Part shown: positions 24,556-33,302 of the stretch, piece after piece
Layout: the number at the start of each line of letters is the position of its first letter
How positions within the stretch are numbered: the stretch's first letter is position 1
DNA from: Deltaproteobacteria bacterium
Lineage (GTDB): Bacteria; Myxococcota_A; UBA9160; UBA4427
DNA length: 64,000 nucleotides
Direction: 5' to 3'
Assembly (NCBI GenBank): GCA_029261855.1
Contig: JAJDAN010000070.1
Coordinates: forward strand, 1 to 64,000
Notes under the pieces: generated by a model
The model's database searches: none
The model's input: the letters and a program-made list of their open reading frames with translations, nothing else
Told to the model about the DNA's origin: nothing
Translations under genes and position numbers: made by a program

Positions 24556-26043
24556 CTACATGTTCACGGCGGCGGCACCGAGACCGGAAGACCCGATCTC
24601 GGCGCGTCGCCGTACTGCGTTGCCGAGGATGGCGACCCCTCGGCGGATCTCTTCTTCGTCGGCCTGCGCGACCGTCAGGCGCAGACCGCGAGAAGCGCTG
24701 CGGTCCGCAAAGAACTGTGCGCCGGGCGCGAAGAGCACGCCATCCCGTGCCGCGTCCGCCAGCAGATCCCGGGTATCGACGTCGATGCCGAGCTCCACCC
24801 ACATCTGCCAGCCCCCCTCGGGCCGGGTCCAGGTGGTGCCCTCGGGCATCTCCTGCTCGAGGGCGGTCATCATGGCCTCGGTGCGCGACCGCAAGATCTT
24901 CCGGATCCGGGCCAGGTGCCGGTCATAGGCGCCCGAGCGCAGAAACTCCTCGAGGGCCGCCTGCAACGGCATGGCATCCGACAGATCGGTGCTGTGCTTG
25001 AGCGCCAGCAGGCCGTCGAGGCTGCGCCCGTGCGCGGCGATCGAGCCCACCCGCAGCCCCGGAAAGAGTGACTTCGAGAACGACGACAAGTGCACGACCA
25101 GACCGCGATCGTCGAGGGCGGCCAGCGGGGGCACGTCTCGTCCCGACGTTCGCAGGTCCATCTCGAAGCCGTCCTCGATGACGGGAACGCCGCAACGCCC
25201 GGCGACTTCGAGCAGCTGCCGTCTCGCACCCAGACCCGTCGTGGTGCCCATGGGGTTGTGGAACGTCGGGATGGTGTAGAAGGCCTTCACGTCGGGACGT
25301 GACAAGGTGCGCTCGAGCTGATCGAGGTCTGGCCCGTCGGGAAGCAGCGGAACCGGTGCCGCGCGCAGTCCCAGGGCGATCAGGGTGGAGAGCACGTTGT
25401 GATACGTCGGAAGCTCGACGGCGATGGCGTCCCCCGCGCTTGCGAACAGTCGCAACGCGAGGGAGATCCCCTGGCTCGCGCCGTGACACAGCACGATCTG
25501 ATCGGCGCCATGACGACACCCCGCCCGCTCGAAGCGCTCGGCGAGGACCTCGCGCAGACCGGGGTGGCCCTGGGGCGGCCCGTACCGCAGCAGCTCGGCG
25601 CCGTCGCGCTGCAGCACGCGGTTCAGGGCGCGACGAAACGCGTCCACCGGGTAGAAGCCCGGGTCCGGGATGAGCGAATGCAACGGCACGACGTCGCTGC
25701 CGACGCCGAAGCGCGGGCGAGCGTTCTCGTGCGCGAGGAGGTCTTCGACGGCGCCCGACAGCGGCACCTCGATGGGGGACTCTCCACCGGGGGCAACCGA
25801 CAGACCACGCACGAAGGTGCCGCGGCCCACGACGGACTCGAGCAGACCCGAACCCGCCAGGGCCTCGTAGGCGAGGGACACCGTGTCCCGGTTGACGCCG
25901 ACGTCCGCGGCCAGCGCCCGGATGGTGGGAAGCCGGTTCCCGGGACGCAGCCGTCCCGAATCGATCTCGGATCGGATGTGATCCGCAATCTGCTGGTACA
26001 CCGGAGGCCGGCCCTTACCCCCTTCGAGGGTGGGAAGTCGCAT
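24556..26043 (-). CDS. pdxR: MocR/PdxR-type regulator: GntR winged helix fused to aminotransferase fold
   Basis: 495 residues from the ATG at 26043. The GntR DNA-binding domain is at about 10-80 ([40 protein letters not shown]); the fold-type I aminotransferase domain follows, with PLP-binding Lys in [15 protein letters not shown] and PTFHNPMG before it. MocR proteins sense PLP, GABA or other amines. Its position as first gene of a unit with pdxS and pdxT strongly suggests it is the PLP-responsive PdxR. The gene symbol is by context. Confidence 0.85.
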   Translation of the reverse strand: MRLPTLEGGKGRPPVYQQIADHIRSEIDSGRLRPGNRLPTIRALAADVGVNRDTVSLAYEALAGSGLLESVVGRGTFVRGLSVAPGGESPIEVPLSGAVEDLLAHENARPRFGVGSDVVPLHSLIPDPGFYPVDAFRRALNRVLQRDGAELLRYGPPQGHPGLREVLAERFERAGCRHGADQIVLCHGASQGISLALRLFASAGDAIAVELPTYHNVLSTLIALGLRAAPVPLLPDGPDLDQLERTLSRPDVKAFYTIPTFHNPMGTTTGLGARRQLLEVAGRCGVPVIEDGFEMDLRTSGRDVPPLAALDDRGLVVHLSSFSKSLFPGLRVGSIAAHGRSLDGLLALKHSTDLSDAMPLQAALEEFLRSGAYDRHLARIRKILRSRTEAMMTALEQEMPEGTTWTRPEGGWQMWVELGIDVDTRDLLADAARDGVLFAPGAQFFADRSASRGLRLTVAQADEEEIRRGVAILGNAVRRRAEIGSSGLGAAAVNM

Positions 26044-26050
26044 GTCCCGA

Positions 26051-26079
26051 ACCGTACAACCCGACCAATACCCAGTCAA
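26051..26079 (-). promoter_or_regulatory. Sigma-70 promoter of pdxR, leaderless type
   Basis: TTGACT (26079-26074), a 17-base spacer and TACGGT (26056-26051), then only 7 bases to the ATG at 26043. No Shine-Dalgarno sequence is present. Transcription should start at or next to the A of the ATG. This would be the promoter of pdxR-pdxS-pdxT. Confidence 0.55.
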
Positions 26080-26149
26080 TCTTCCGCATGCGGGACAAAT
26101 CGACGATATCCGGGACGAACCAGCCGATCGAAACCGGACAATCCGGTCG

Positions 26150-27400
26150 CTAGCGCTGCTTGCGGATGCCCAGCAGTCTCGCGATCGGAACCGCGGCCAG
26201 CCCGACGCCGCCCGAGAGCAACGCGCCCATCTTCGCCTGCCCTTGCAGGTCCGGCATCAGGTAGGCCTCGGCGGCAACGAACAGGGCGACGGTCAACCCC
26301 AGCGCCGCAATGAAGCCGGCCATGGCGAGGTCGCGTCGGGTCATGCCCTCGGGCAGAGGGAAGCCGGCGAAGCCCGCAACCAGCCCGAACATCCCCACGC
26401 CGACGGTCTTCCCGATCACCAGCGAGCCGAGCACGATCCAGGTCATGGGGCCGACGTCCGTGAGCTCGACGCCGGCGTTGGCGAAGGCAAAGAACAGCAG
26501 CCCAAAATCTACGAAGGCCTTCGTCTGGTGCTCGAAGGTGTGGAGGGCGGAATGCGAGTGGGCCGGGTCCGCGAGCAGCCCACTCACCTCGTCGACCTCG
26601 TCCTGGTCGACGAAGAGGCCGGTGTCCCGGTGGGGTCCCGGGATGAAGGGGACCACGAAGGTCAGGGCCAGAGCGGGATGCAGGTGCGCGAGCATCAGCC
26701 CGCACCACGCCATCGGACCGGCGATCGCGACGTAGGGCTCCCAGCGCCGCACGTTCGCCCGCTTCAGCGCGAAGGCCACTCCCATGGCTGCGAGCGTCAG
26801 AAGCAACCAGACGGGCTCTGCGGGCACCGTCGGGTCTCCGTAGAAGACAGCAATGATGACGAGTCCGACCGCGTCGTCCGCCACCGCCAGCAGCAACAGG
26901 AAGACCACCGCCGGGTGACGCTTGCCGAACACCGACCTCGCCACGAGCCACGCGAGCGCGATGTCAGTGGCGGTCGGGATGCCCCAACCGTTCGCCAGGA
27001 CTTCCCGGTCGTTCACGTCCGGCGAATAGACGCCCAGCTGGAAGCACAGCGCGACGGCAGCGAAGAACACGGCGACAGGGACCACGACACCGCCCGCCGT
27101 CGCGACCAACGCGCTCACGGCCTTGGACATCGGGTTGAGCAGGCCGCCCGGCAGGGACGCTTCGGTGATCTCCTTGGCCGCAATGGCGAAGAAGAAGACC
27201 ATGAACACGTCGTTCACCAGGAAGTGGAAATCGACCGCGTGTCCGAAGAGGCGCAGCCCCGAAAGGGGCTGGAAGTCGAGGATCGCGTGGTACAGGTCCG
27301 GCGACAGGTTCGCCGTCAGGAGAGCAAGCGCCACCCCACTGAGAAGCGGGACGGAGAACTCCTGCAGGAGATTGACATAGTGTCCCCTGGGCCGGCCCAC
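26150..27400 (-). CDS. nhaA: Na+/H+ antiporter NhaA
   Basis: 416 residues from a GTG at 27400 with GAGGGG 6 bases upstream. Membrane protein with about 12 helices. The functional motifs of NhaA are present: GWGIPTATDIALAW with the TDIAF-type Asp, and LLLLAVADDAVGLVIIAVFY containing the Asp pair of the ion site, plus a Lys in the LVIGKTVGVGMFGL helix. The loop around 245-275 (PHRDTGLFVDQDEVDEVSG...HSHSALHTFEHQ) is acidic and His-rich. It exchanges sodium for protons at the inner membrane. A small hairpin (ACCGGA/TCCGGT, 26133-26147) after the stop is a weak terminator candidate. Confidence 0.95.
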   Translation of the reverse strand: MGRPRGHYVNLLQEFSVPLLSGVALALLTANLSPDLYHAILDFQPLSGLRLFGHAVDFHFLVNDVFMVFFFAIAAKEITEASLPGGLLNPMSKAVSALVATAGGVVVPVAVFFAAVALCFQLGVYSPDVNDREVLANGWGIPTATDIALAWLVARSVFGKRHPAVVFLLLLAVADDAVGLVIIAVFYGDPTVPAEPVWLLLTLAAMGVAFALKRANVRRWEPYVAIAGPMAWCGLMLAHLHPALALTFVVPFIPGPHRDTGLFVDQDEVDEVSGLLADPAHSHSALHTFEHQTKAFVDFGLLFFAFANAGVELTDVGPMTWIVLGSLVIGKTVGVGMFGLVAGFAGFPLPEGMTRRDLAMAGFIAALGLTVALFVAAEAYLMPDLQGQAKMGALLSGGVGLAAVPIARLLGIRKQR

Positions 27401-27566
27401 TCAGATCCCCTCGAAACCGTCGACGGGTAACGCACCCCCGAGCGGGCGTCCACGCGCGCGGGTCCGAAAGGGGCCGAATCCGTGGTGGGGTCTGTCCCGG
27501 TCCAGGAGCGTGCATGGCAGAGGGCCGCGCCCCCGCAGCACGGCCGGGAACCTTCGGTTCTGGGCG

Positions 27567-27830
27567 CTAAATGAGCTTCTTGAGCCTGCTGAAGCCGCTC
27601 TTGATCTCGCCGAACAGAACCTCGACAGCGTCCGTGACGTCCTCAGCGGCGTCCTTGGCTTCGTCCGCAAGCACCTTGAGCTTGCCCTCGAGATGGCCCC
27701 ATCTGTCCTCGGCTTCTTCCCAAGCCTGCTTCACCTCCATCTTGCCGAGGTCGAGCTGGACGCGAAGCTCGTCGCGCTGCTGCTTGAGTCGTTCCGCTTC
27801 TACTCGCAGACGATCACGAAGCTCGCTCAT
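27567..27830 (-). CDS. Small coiled-coil protein, function unknown
   Basis: 87 residues from the ATG at 27830, chosen because AAAGGAG lies 9 bases before it; the open frame continues 28 codons upstream without support. Almost entirely helical: a charged coiled coil (residues 1-50, ELRDRLRVEAERLKQQRDELRVQL), then an amphipathic part ending in SRLKKLI. The layout resembles small membrane-stress or apolipophorin-like proteins, but I cannot name a family. It lies between pth and nhaA on the same strand. The 166 bases between it and nhaA hold no gene that I can support. Confidence 0.75.
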   Translation of the reverse strand: MSELRDRLRVEAERLKQQRDELRVQLDLGKMEVKQAWEEAEDRWGHLEGKLKVLADEAKDAAEDVTDAVEVLFGEIKSGFSRLKKLI

Positions 27831-27920
27831 ACTGGATATCTCCTTTAGATGGATGCGGGTCTTCAGAGGCTCCGCGTTCGGTTGCGGGCGCCCGTTAGCA
27901 TCGATCGGATGCAAGCGACG

Positions 27921-28550
27921 TCAAGGCCCGAAAGCCGCGTTGTAGCGGTCCATGGCCGTCGTCGCCCCATCCCGCAGCAGGCTGACAGCGGCGTCGGCCG
28001 CGAGGGGAATGCGCTCCGCCAGCAGCTGCTCCTCTTCGCTCGAGAAGGCGTCGAGTACGAAATCGACCACCTCACCCCGGGCATCGTCACCGGGCTCGGC
28101 GGGCCGCCCGATGCCGAAGCGGACGCGGGGCACGTCTCGAGACCCGACCGCATCCAGCACGTCCGCCATGCCGCGATGCCCGCCTGCGCCGCCGTCCGGA
28201 CGCAGGCGCAGGCGACCGAGGGGCAGATCCAGATCGTCGTAGACGACGACGAGATCCCGCGCGGGGTCCACGCCCGGCAGCTGCTCGAGCGCCGCCGCCA
28301 CGGACGCACCGGATCGGTTCATGAACGTCAGGGGGAGCAACATGCCCAGGCGGGTCGGGACGGCGTCGGGCGCAGCTGTCTCCCCGGGACCCGCCGGCAG
28401 CGTTCCCTCGACGAAGCGCCCGAGGAAGCGTTCTCGAGCGACGTCGAGGCCCTGGCTGCGGGCCAGGGCCGCGACGACTCGAAAACCGACATTGTGCCGC
28501 GATGCGACGTAGCGGGGCCCCGGATTGCCGAGCCCCACGACGAGCTTCAC
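27921..28550 (-). CDS. pth: Peptidyl-tRNA hydrolase
   Basis: 209 residues from a GTG that overlaps the rplY stop (GTGA). N-terminal VVGLGNPGPRYVASRHNVGF contains the catalytic His; Asn in LTFMNRSG and the PDGGAGGHRGMADV block complete the active site. The enzyme frees tRNA from prematurely released peptidyl-tRNA. The C-terminus is of normal length. Confidence 0.97.
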   Translation of the reverse strand: MKLVVGLGNPGPRYVASRHNVGFRVVAALARSQGLDVARERFLGRFVEGTLPAGPGETAAPDAVPTRLGMLLPLTFMNRSGASVAAALEQLPGVDPARDLVVVYDDLDLPLGRLRLRPDGGAGGHRGMADVLDAVGSRDVPRVRFGIGRPAEPGDDARGEVVDFVLDAFSSEEEQLLAERIPLAADAAVSLLRDGATTAMDRYNAAFGP

Positions 28551-29227
28551 GAGTCCTTGCTTTCCCCTTCGGCGTCCGCGGCGTCGCCCTCGGGCGTAGC
28601 CCCTTCCTCGCCTTCGGCGACCTCGGCAGCCTCGGCCTCCTCGTCGACCGTCGGCTCTTCTTCGGCGAGCGGTGCCACCACCGAAACCACGGACAGATCT
28701 TCGGGCGTGTGGAGTTCGATGCCGGCAGGCAGCGTCAGATCGGACACATGGATCGAGTCACCCACGTCGAGGGCCGCCACGTCGACCACGATCTCGTCGG
28801 GAATCGCGCGCGGCAGGCACTCGATCTCGATCTCGCGAAGCGCGTGATCGAGCAGGCCGCCCATGGTGACACCGTGCGGGATGCCTTCCAGGTGGATGGG
28901 GATCGAGACGCGCACCGTCTCGGTCACGTTCACCTCGAACAGATCCGCGTGCATCAGGTCCCCGCGCACCGGCTCGCGCTGCAGCTCCTTCACGAGCACC
29001 GTCTTCCCGGAGACCTGCTTCGGCCCCTCGAGATCGATCAGCGTGTTGACCCCCGCGTGACTCGTCTTGATCAACTTGTCGAGCACGGTCGGGTCCAGGG
29101 TGATCGACACCGACTCGAAGGTGGCGCCGTAGACGACGCCGGGAATGCGGCCGCCTCGGCGAATCTGTCGGGCCGCGCCCTTGCCGGTGGCCTCTCGAAT
29201 CTCGACTGCGAGTGAAGTGTCGCCCAT
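28547..29227 (-). CDS. rplY: 50S ribosomal protein bL25 (Ctc form)
   Basis: 226 residues from the ATG at 29227 with AGGAGA 4 bases before it; the frame upstream to 30070 is the antisense shadow of prs. The 5S rRNA-binding L25 domain is at 1-95 and the TL5/Ctc C-terminal beta domain at 96-190. An acidic tail of about 35 residues (EEEPTVDEEAEAAEVAEGEE...) follows. The gene is the usual neighbour of prs and pth. Confidence 0.97.
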   Translation of the reverse strand: MGDTSLAVEIREATGKGAARQIRRGGRIPGVVYGATFESVSITLDPTVLDKLIKTSHAGVNTLIDLEGPKQVSGKTVLVKELQREPVRGDLMHADLFEVNVTETVRVSIPIHLEGIPHGVTMGGLLDHALREIEIECLPRAIPDEIVVDVAALDVGDSIHVSDLTLPAGIELHTPEDLSVVSVVAPLAEEEPTVDEEAEAAEVAEGEEGATPEGDAADAEGESKDS

Positions 29228-29247
29228 GGCTTTCTCCTGCAAAGAAT

Positions 29248-30177
29248 TCAGACGAACAGAGAGCTGACGCTCTCCTCGTTGTGGATGCGCCGGATGGCTT
29301 CGCCCAGAAGGCCGGCGACGGAAATGACGTGAAGCTTCTCGCTGCCCTCGGCTTCGAGCCGCAGCGGAATGGTGTCTGTGACGATCATCTCCAGGATCGG
29401 CGATTCGGCGATGCGCTTCGCCGCCGGGCCGGAGAGGACGGGGTGGGTGATGGCAGCGTAGACGGCTCGGGCACCCTGGTCCATCAGGCTGCGGGCGGCC
29501 TCGCACAGGGTACCCGCGGTATCGACCATGTCGTCGACGATGACGCAGTTGCGGTCCTGCACGTTGCCGATGATGTTCATGACTTCGGCCACACCCGCGG
29601 TCTCGCGCCGCTTGTCGATGAGGACGAGGTTCGCGCCGAGGCGCTTCGCATACGCCCGGGCCCGTTCGGCTCCCCCTGCGTCGGGCGAGACGATGGTCAG
29701 GTCCCTCGGGAAGCGACGACCGATCCCGTCGAGGAGCAACGGCGTAGCAAAGAGGTTGTCCACCGGGATCCCGAAGAAGCCCTGGATCTGTCCGGCGTGG
29801 AGGTCCATGCAGAGGACCCGCTCGGCTCCTGCGACGGTGAGCAGGTCGGCGACCAGCCTCGCGGTGATCGGCACCCGCGGCTTCACCTTCCGGTCCTGAC
29901 GCGCATAGCCGTAGTAGGGGATCACGGCGGTGATCCGGCGCGCGGAGGATCGCCTCAGCGCGTCGATCATGATCAGCAGCTCCATCAGGTTGTGATTCGC
30001 CGGCGTACAGATGGACTGCAGTACGAAGGTGTCCATGCCGCGCACGTTCTCGCCGATCTCGACGCAGCACTCCCCGTCACTGAAAGTCCCGACCTCGGCC
30101 TGGCCGACGGGAATGTCCAGATAGCGCACGACATCGCGCGCGAGAGCGGGGTTGGAGTTTCCGGCGAAGAGCTTCAT
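29248..30177 (-). CDS. prs: Ribose-phosphate pyrophosphokinase
   Basis: 309 residues from the ATG at 30177; the 36 residues further upstream in the frame include tRNA sequence and are rejected. All PRPP synthetase blocks are present: [67 protein letters not shown] and the PRPP loop [14 protein letters not shown]. It makes PRPP from ribose 5-phosphate and ATP. tRNA-Gln lies 48 bases upstream on the same strand, probably in one transcript. Confidence 0.98.
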   Translation of the reverse strand: MKLFAGNSNPALARDVVRYLDIPVGQAEVGTFSDGECCVEIGENVRGMDTFVLQSICTPANHNLMELLIMIDALRRSSARRITAVIPYYGYARQDRKVKPRVPITARLVADLLTVAGAERVLCMDLHAGQIQGFFGIPVDNLFATPLLLDGIGRRFPRDLTIVSPDAGGAERARAYAKRLGANLVLIDKRRETAGVAEVMNIIGNVQDRNCVIVDDMVDTAGTLCEAARSLMDQGARAVYAAITHPVLSGPAAKRIAESPILEMIVTDTIPLRLEAEGSEKLHVISVAGLLGEAIRRIHNEESVSSLFV

Positions 30178-30224
30178 GGCGGGGTGGGAGTCTGCTTTCG
30201 AGTCGTGTCGGCGCGCGATCGGGA

Positions 30225-30299
30225 TGGCTGGGGCGGCTGGACTCGAACCAGCAATAGGCGGCTTCAAAGGCCGCTGCCTTACCATTTGGCGACGCCCCA
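30225..30299 (-). tRNA. tRNA-Gln (anticodon TTG)
   Basis: 75 nt including an encoded CCA. Acceptor stem TGGGGCG/CGCCCCA, discriminator G, anticodon stem GCGGC/GCCGC with loop CTTTGAA (anticodon TTG), and T arm with GGTTCGAGTCC. The unusual first pair U-A is typical of tRNA-Gln. Placement between ispE and prs is the same as in Geobacter-type genomes. Confidence 0.97.
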
Positions 30300-30315
30300 G
30301 AACCAGTCTCTGATC

Positions 30316-31263
30316 TCAATCCTTCTCGAGTCGTTTCGTCTGGAAGCGCGTCACGCAGGTCCAGCTCGCCTCCGGCAGGCTCCCTCGTCCGATCGCCACC
30401 TCGGCGTCGGCTTCCGTCTCGAAGATTCCGTAGACCGTCGCTCCACTGCCCGACATGCCCGCCCACAGCGCACCGGCCTCGCGCAGGTCATCGCGAAGAC
30501 GGGCCACGGGGGGACACAGACGAACGGCGGCAGCCTCCAGATCATTCGAGAAACCAGGGAGCCGCGCCAGCGCATTCGGATCGGCGCCTGGCCCGGAAAG
30601 CGCACGCATCGTAGGGCCTGGGTCCGGGGGCGTCAAACGGCTGGGAGCGTCTTCGGAGAGCCCGTCGAAGACCCGGTAGACCGCTGCCGTGGAAAGGGAA
30701 ATCCCGGGATTCACGAGGGCGACGGCAAGCTCGGGCAGGCCCTCGAAGGGCTCGATCCGCTCGCCGATCCCGGACACCCGGGCCGGTCGCGGATCGAGGA
30801 AGAAGGGGACGTCCGCCCCCAGCGCCAACGCGATTTCGGCGAGCGCCGAGCCCTGTGGCCCCTCGGGGAAGAAACCGCTCAACATGCGCAGCGTGGCGGC
30901 GGCGTCGCTCGACCCACCGCCGAGCCCGGCGGCGGCGGGGATCCGCTTGCGCAGCACGATCCTCAGCGACCGGATCCCGAGGCCGGTTCCCGCGGCCGCC
31001 AGCCAGGCGCGGGTGGCCCGGACGACCAGATTCGTCTCGTCCCGAGGCACCGTCTCGGGTGCGTCCAGCAGCTCCAGCTCGACCGCGACCTCCCGTGCTT
31101 CCGGCGCCCCGGGCAGGGTCCTCTCGAAGCTGATGCTCACCTCGTCGGCCAGGGTCAGGGGAACGAAGAGACTCTCGAGCAGGTGGTAGCCGTCGTCCCG
31201 GCGCCCCACGATGCGCAGGCCGAAGTTGATCTTGGCCGGCGCCAGGCTCGTTTGCGTTCTCAT
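30316..31263 (-). CDS. ispE: 4-diphosphocytidyl-2-C-methyl-D-erythritol kinase
   Basis: 315 residues. GHMP kinase with N-terminal APAKINFGLRIVGRRDDGYHLL, the ATP loop PAAAGLGGGSSDAAATL, and C-terminal WAGMSGSGATVYGIF. It phosphorylates CDP-ME in the MEP route to isoprenoids. The C-terminal ~25 residues end in a basic stretch. The DUF1844 gene ends 10 bases upstream on the same strand. Confidence 0.97.
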   Translation of the reverse strand: MRTQTSLAPAKINFGLRIVGRRDDGYHLLESLFVPLTLADEVSISFERTLPGAPEAREVAVELELLDAPETVPRDETNLVVRATRAWLAAAGTGLGIRSLRIVLRKRIPAAAGLGGGSSDAAATLRMLSGFFPEGPQGSALAEIALALGADVPFFLDPRPARVSGIGERIEPFEGLPELAVALVNPGISLSTAAVYRVFDGLSEDAPSRLTPPDPGPTMRALSGPGADPNALARLPGFSNDLEAAAVRLCPPVARLRDDLREAGALWAGMSGSGATVYGIFETEADAEVAIGRGSLPEASWTCVTRFQTKRLEKD

Positions 31264-31273
31264 GAGCGGACGG

Positions 31274-31558
31274 CTACTCGCCGCCGCCGGCCTTCACGAA
31301 CTGCATCCGAAGCTCGTAGAGCAGGCTCTCGAGGAGCTTCTTCTCTTCCTCCTCGAGGTTTCCCCGGGTCTTCTGAGCCAACATCTCGAGGGTGTCGATG
31401 GTCTGCCTGGCGAGCGCCCGGCTGGGCGAAGGGACCGTGGCGCCGTCCGTCCCCGGGACGAGGCCCATCTGGTACAGGGCGGACGTCGACAGGGACAACA
31501 CGAATGTCGCGAAGTCGATCTTGCCGAGCTTGCCTTCCAGATCCGAGTCGTCTGCCAT
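31274..31558 (-). CDS. DUF1844 family protein
   Basis: 94 residues from the ATG at 31558; longer starts run into the neighbouring gene. The family core FATFVLSLSTSALYQMGLVPGT and the C-terminal TIDTLEMLAQKTRGNLEEEEKKLLESLLYELRMQFVK are clear. DUF1844 proteins are small, helical and of unknown function, common in Deltaproteobacteria and Planctomycetes. Separated from the next upstream gene by one base. Confidence 0.9.
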   Translation of the reverse strand: MADDSDLEGKLGKIDFATFVLSLSTSALYQMGLVPGTDGATVPSPSRALARQTIDTLEMLAQKTRGNLEEEEKKLLESLLYELRMQFVKAGGGE

Positions 31559-31559
31559 C

Positions 31560-32156
31560 TCAGGCGTTCTCCGCATCCAATGCTTCGAGTGCGCGATAGG
31601 CCGCCAGGATGCGCTGTCCGGCGGTGACGGTGGTGCCGATCGCGAGTACCCAGAGGACCGGCAGCATGATGCCGAAGAGCCCCCCCGCGGCCAGCAACCC
31701 GACGCGTTCGCCGCGTTCGAGCATGCCGCCATCGAGGTGCGGGATCAGCAGCTCCGCCCGGGCCTTGGCATAGGAGGTGAGGATGGTGCTGACCAGGGTG
31801 ACCGCAGCCAGCATCTGGGGGACGGGCTCGCCCTGGGCGCCGTAATGGACGAGCAACCCGATCATCAGCGCCATGTCGGCGACCCGGTCGAGGGTCGAGT
31901 CCAGGAAGGCTCCGAAGCTGGTGGAGGTGCCGAAGTGCCGGGCGACGACGCCGTCGACCAGGTCGAAGAAGCCCCCCGCGAGCATGATCAGCGCCCCGGC
32001 GCGGAGCTGCCCCTCCGCGAACGCCCAGCCCGCGCCCAGCGAGACCGCCGTCCCGAACACGGTCAGGAGGTTGGGATCGACGGATCGCTTGAAGAGGAAC
32101 GGGAAGGCCGCGTGGATCCAGGCGTCTAGGTTCTTCCCGAGCTTTTCCTTGATCAC
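31560..32156 (-). CDS. CDP-alcohol phosphatidyltransferase
   Basis: 198 residues, about five or six membrane segments. The catalytic signature D-x2-DG-x2-AR-x8-G-x3-D-x3-D is intact in the stretch beginning FFDLVDGVVAR and ending FLDSTLDRVAD. Such enzymes join a CDP-diacylglycerol to an alcohol in the inner membrane. The product (PG-phosphate, phosphatidylinositol-phosphate or another) cannot be decided by reading; the acidic and basic residues after the motif (KARAE, GERVG) point to the PI-phosphate/PgsA-like group. Confidence 0.88.
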   Translation of the reverse strand: MIKEKLGKNLDAWIHAAFPFLFKRSVDPNLLTVFGTAVSLGAGWAFAEGQLRAGALIMLAGGFFDLVDGVVARHFGTSTSFGAFLDSTLDRVADMALMIGLLVHYGAQGEPVPQMLAAVTLVSTILTSYAKARAELLIPHLDGGMLERGERVGLLAAGGLFGIMLPVLWVLAIGTTVTAGQRILAAYRALEALDAENA

Positions 32157-32203
32157 CGCGAGTCCTCGATCACCGGGAGTCCACGATCACCGGGAACTTG
32201 CCG

Positions 32204-32380
32204 TCAGTTCGCTTCCGGTCCGGCGCCCGCGGGCTCAGCGGTCGAATCGGCCGGTGCGATCTTGCTGGAGACGTCGGGCAGCTGCTCGAGCTCGCGGTCG
32301 AGGTCGCCTTGCTCGATCCATCCCCGCCGCAGGGCGAGGCGCTTGTCGAGGCGCAGCTTGTTGAGGGTGTCGCGATCCAT
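32204..32380 (-). CDS. Small conserved-looking protein, 58 residues
   Basis: ATG at 32380 with GGAG 8 bases before it; the frame reads MDRDTLNKLRLDKRLALRRG, then WIEQGDLDREL and an Ala/Pro/Glu-rich tail. The helical, strongly basic start and the single Trp look like a real protein rather than noise. Function unknown. It would be the first gene of the minus-strand unit leading to the phosphatidyltransferase, DUF1844 and ispE. A 24-base gap separates it from the phosphatidyltransferase-proximal repeats near 32160-32195. Confidence 0.6.
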   Translation of the reverse strand: MDRDTLNKLRLDKRLALRRGWIEQGDLDRELEQLPDVSSKIAPADSTAEPAGAGPEAN

Positions 32381-32460
32381 TGGTTTTCTCCGTTGCGGGC
32401 CATCGGGGTCCGGCGCCGCTTGGGCGGTCCCCGGCTAGAAGGCCGGGAACCCTAGCAAAA

Positions 32461-32489
32461 TTGACACGTCTCGGCGGGCTGAGTAGCTT
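32461..32489 (+). promoter_or_regulatory. Sigma-70 promoter of bamD, leaderless type
   Basis: TTGACA (32461-32466), exactly 17 bases, TAGCTT (32484-32489), and only six bases to the GTG at 32496. The -35 is a perfect consensus. No Shine-Dalgarno sequence fits between, so the mRNA should begin at or next to its start codon. Confidence 0.65.
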
Positions 32490-32495
32490 CGCGAC

Positions 32496-33302
32496 GTGTC
32501 CGGCCGCCGGTCGACTCTTCCCCCCGCGCAGCATGCCTTCGTCGCCCTCGTTACCGGGCTGGGCCTGCTCGTGTCCTCGTGCGCGTCGGACACCGCGAGC
32601 TTCGAGGACGTCCCGCCGGCGGACGAGCTGTATGCCGAGGGGCTGAAGACCCTCGAGGGCTGGCAGATCCTCTGGGTCTACACGGTGGTCAACTACACGA
32701 AGGCCATCGAGACCTTCCAGGCGATCATCGACAACTACCCCTACAGCGATTACGCGGTCCAGGCCGAGCTTCAGATCGCGGACGCCTACTACGCCGACGA
32801 CCGCTGGGACGAAGCCCTTTCCTACTACCGCGACTTCGGCGATCTGCATCCGCAGAACGAGAAGGTTCCGTACACCGTCCTGCGGTCCGCGCAGTGCCAC
32901 TACGCGCAGATCGGGAGCATCGATCGCGACCAGACCTCCGCGCGGGAGGCGCTCCACTTCCTCGAGATCCTGTTGCGCAACTACCCCTACTCGCCCGAGA
33001 CCCGTGAGGGCGAGGAGATGATGCACGAGCTGCGCACGCGGCTCGCCGAGAACGTGATGCAGATCGGGGACTTCTACATCAAGCGCCAGGACTATCAGGC
33101 AGCCGCCGAGCGCTATCGAAGCGTTCTGAACGTGTACCCCGGCCTGGGCCTCGATGCCGAGGCGCTCTTCAAGCTGGGGGTGTGCTACGAGAACCTGAAG
33201 CGCGTGGACGAAGCCCTCCGACTCTTTCACGTCATCCTCGAGAACTTCGGGAACAGCCTTCACGCACAGGAAGCACGGCGTCACATCGCTGCCGCGAACT
33301 AG
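32496..33302 (+). CDS. bamD: Outer membrane assembly lipoprotein BamD
   Basis: 268 residues from a GTG. Lipoprotein signal with lipobox LVSSC, then five TPR-like repeats: YTKAIETFQAIIDNYPYSDYA, AELQIADAYYADDRWDEALS, ALHFLEILLRNYPYSPETRE, IGDFYIKRQDYQAAAERYRSV and LGVCYENLKRVDEALRLFHVI. BamD is the essential lipoprotein of the BAM complex that folds outer-membrane beta-barrels, which fits an organism that also encodes the giant barrel protein at 41289. Size and repeat order agree with the family. Confidence 0.93.
   Translation: MSGRRSTLPPAQHAFVALVTGLGLLVSSCASDTASFEDVPPADELYAEGLKTLEGWQILWVYTVVNYTKAIETFQAIIDNYPYSDYAVQAELQIADAYYADDRWDEALSYYRDFGDLHPQNEKVPYTVLRSAQCHYAQIGSIDRDQTSAREALHFLEILLRNYPYSPETREGEEMMHELRTRLAENVMQIGDFYIKRQDYQAAAERYRSVLNVYPGLGLDAEALFKLGVCYENLKRVDEALRLFHVILENFGNSLHAQEARRHIAAAN

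Noticed and set aside
26030-27430. Plus-strand open frame of 466 codons
   Set aside because: Antisense to nhaA; His/Arg/Gln-rich with no motif.
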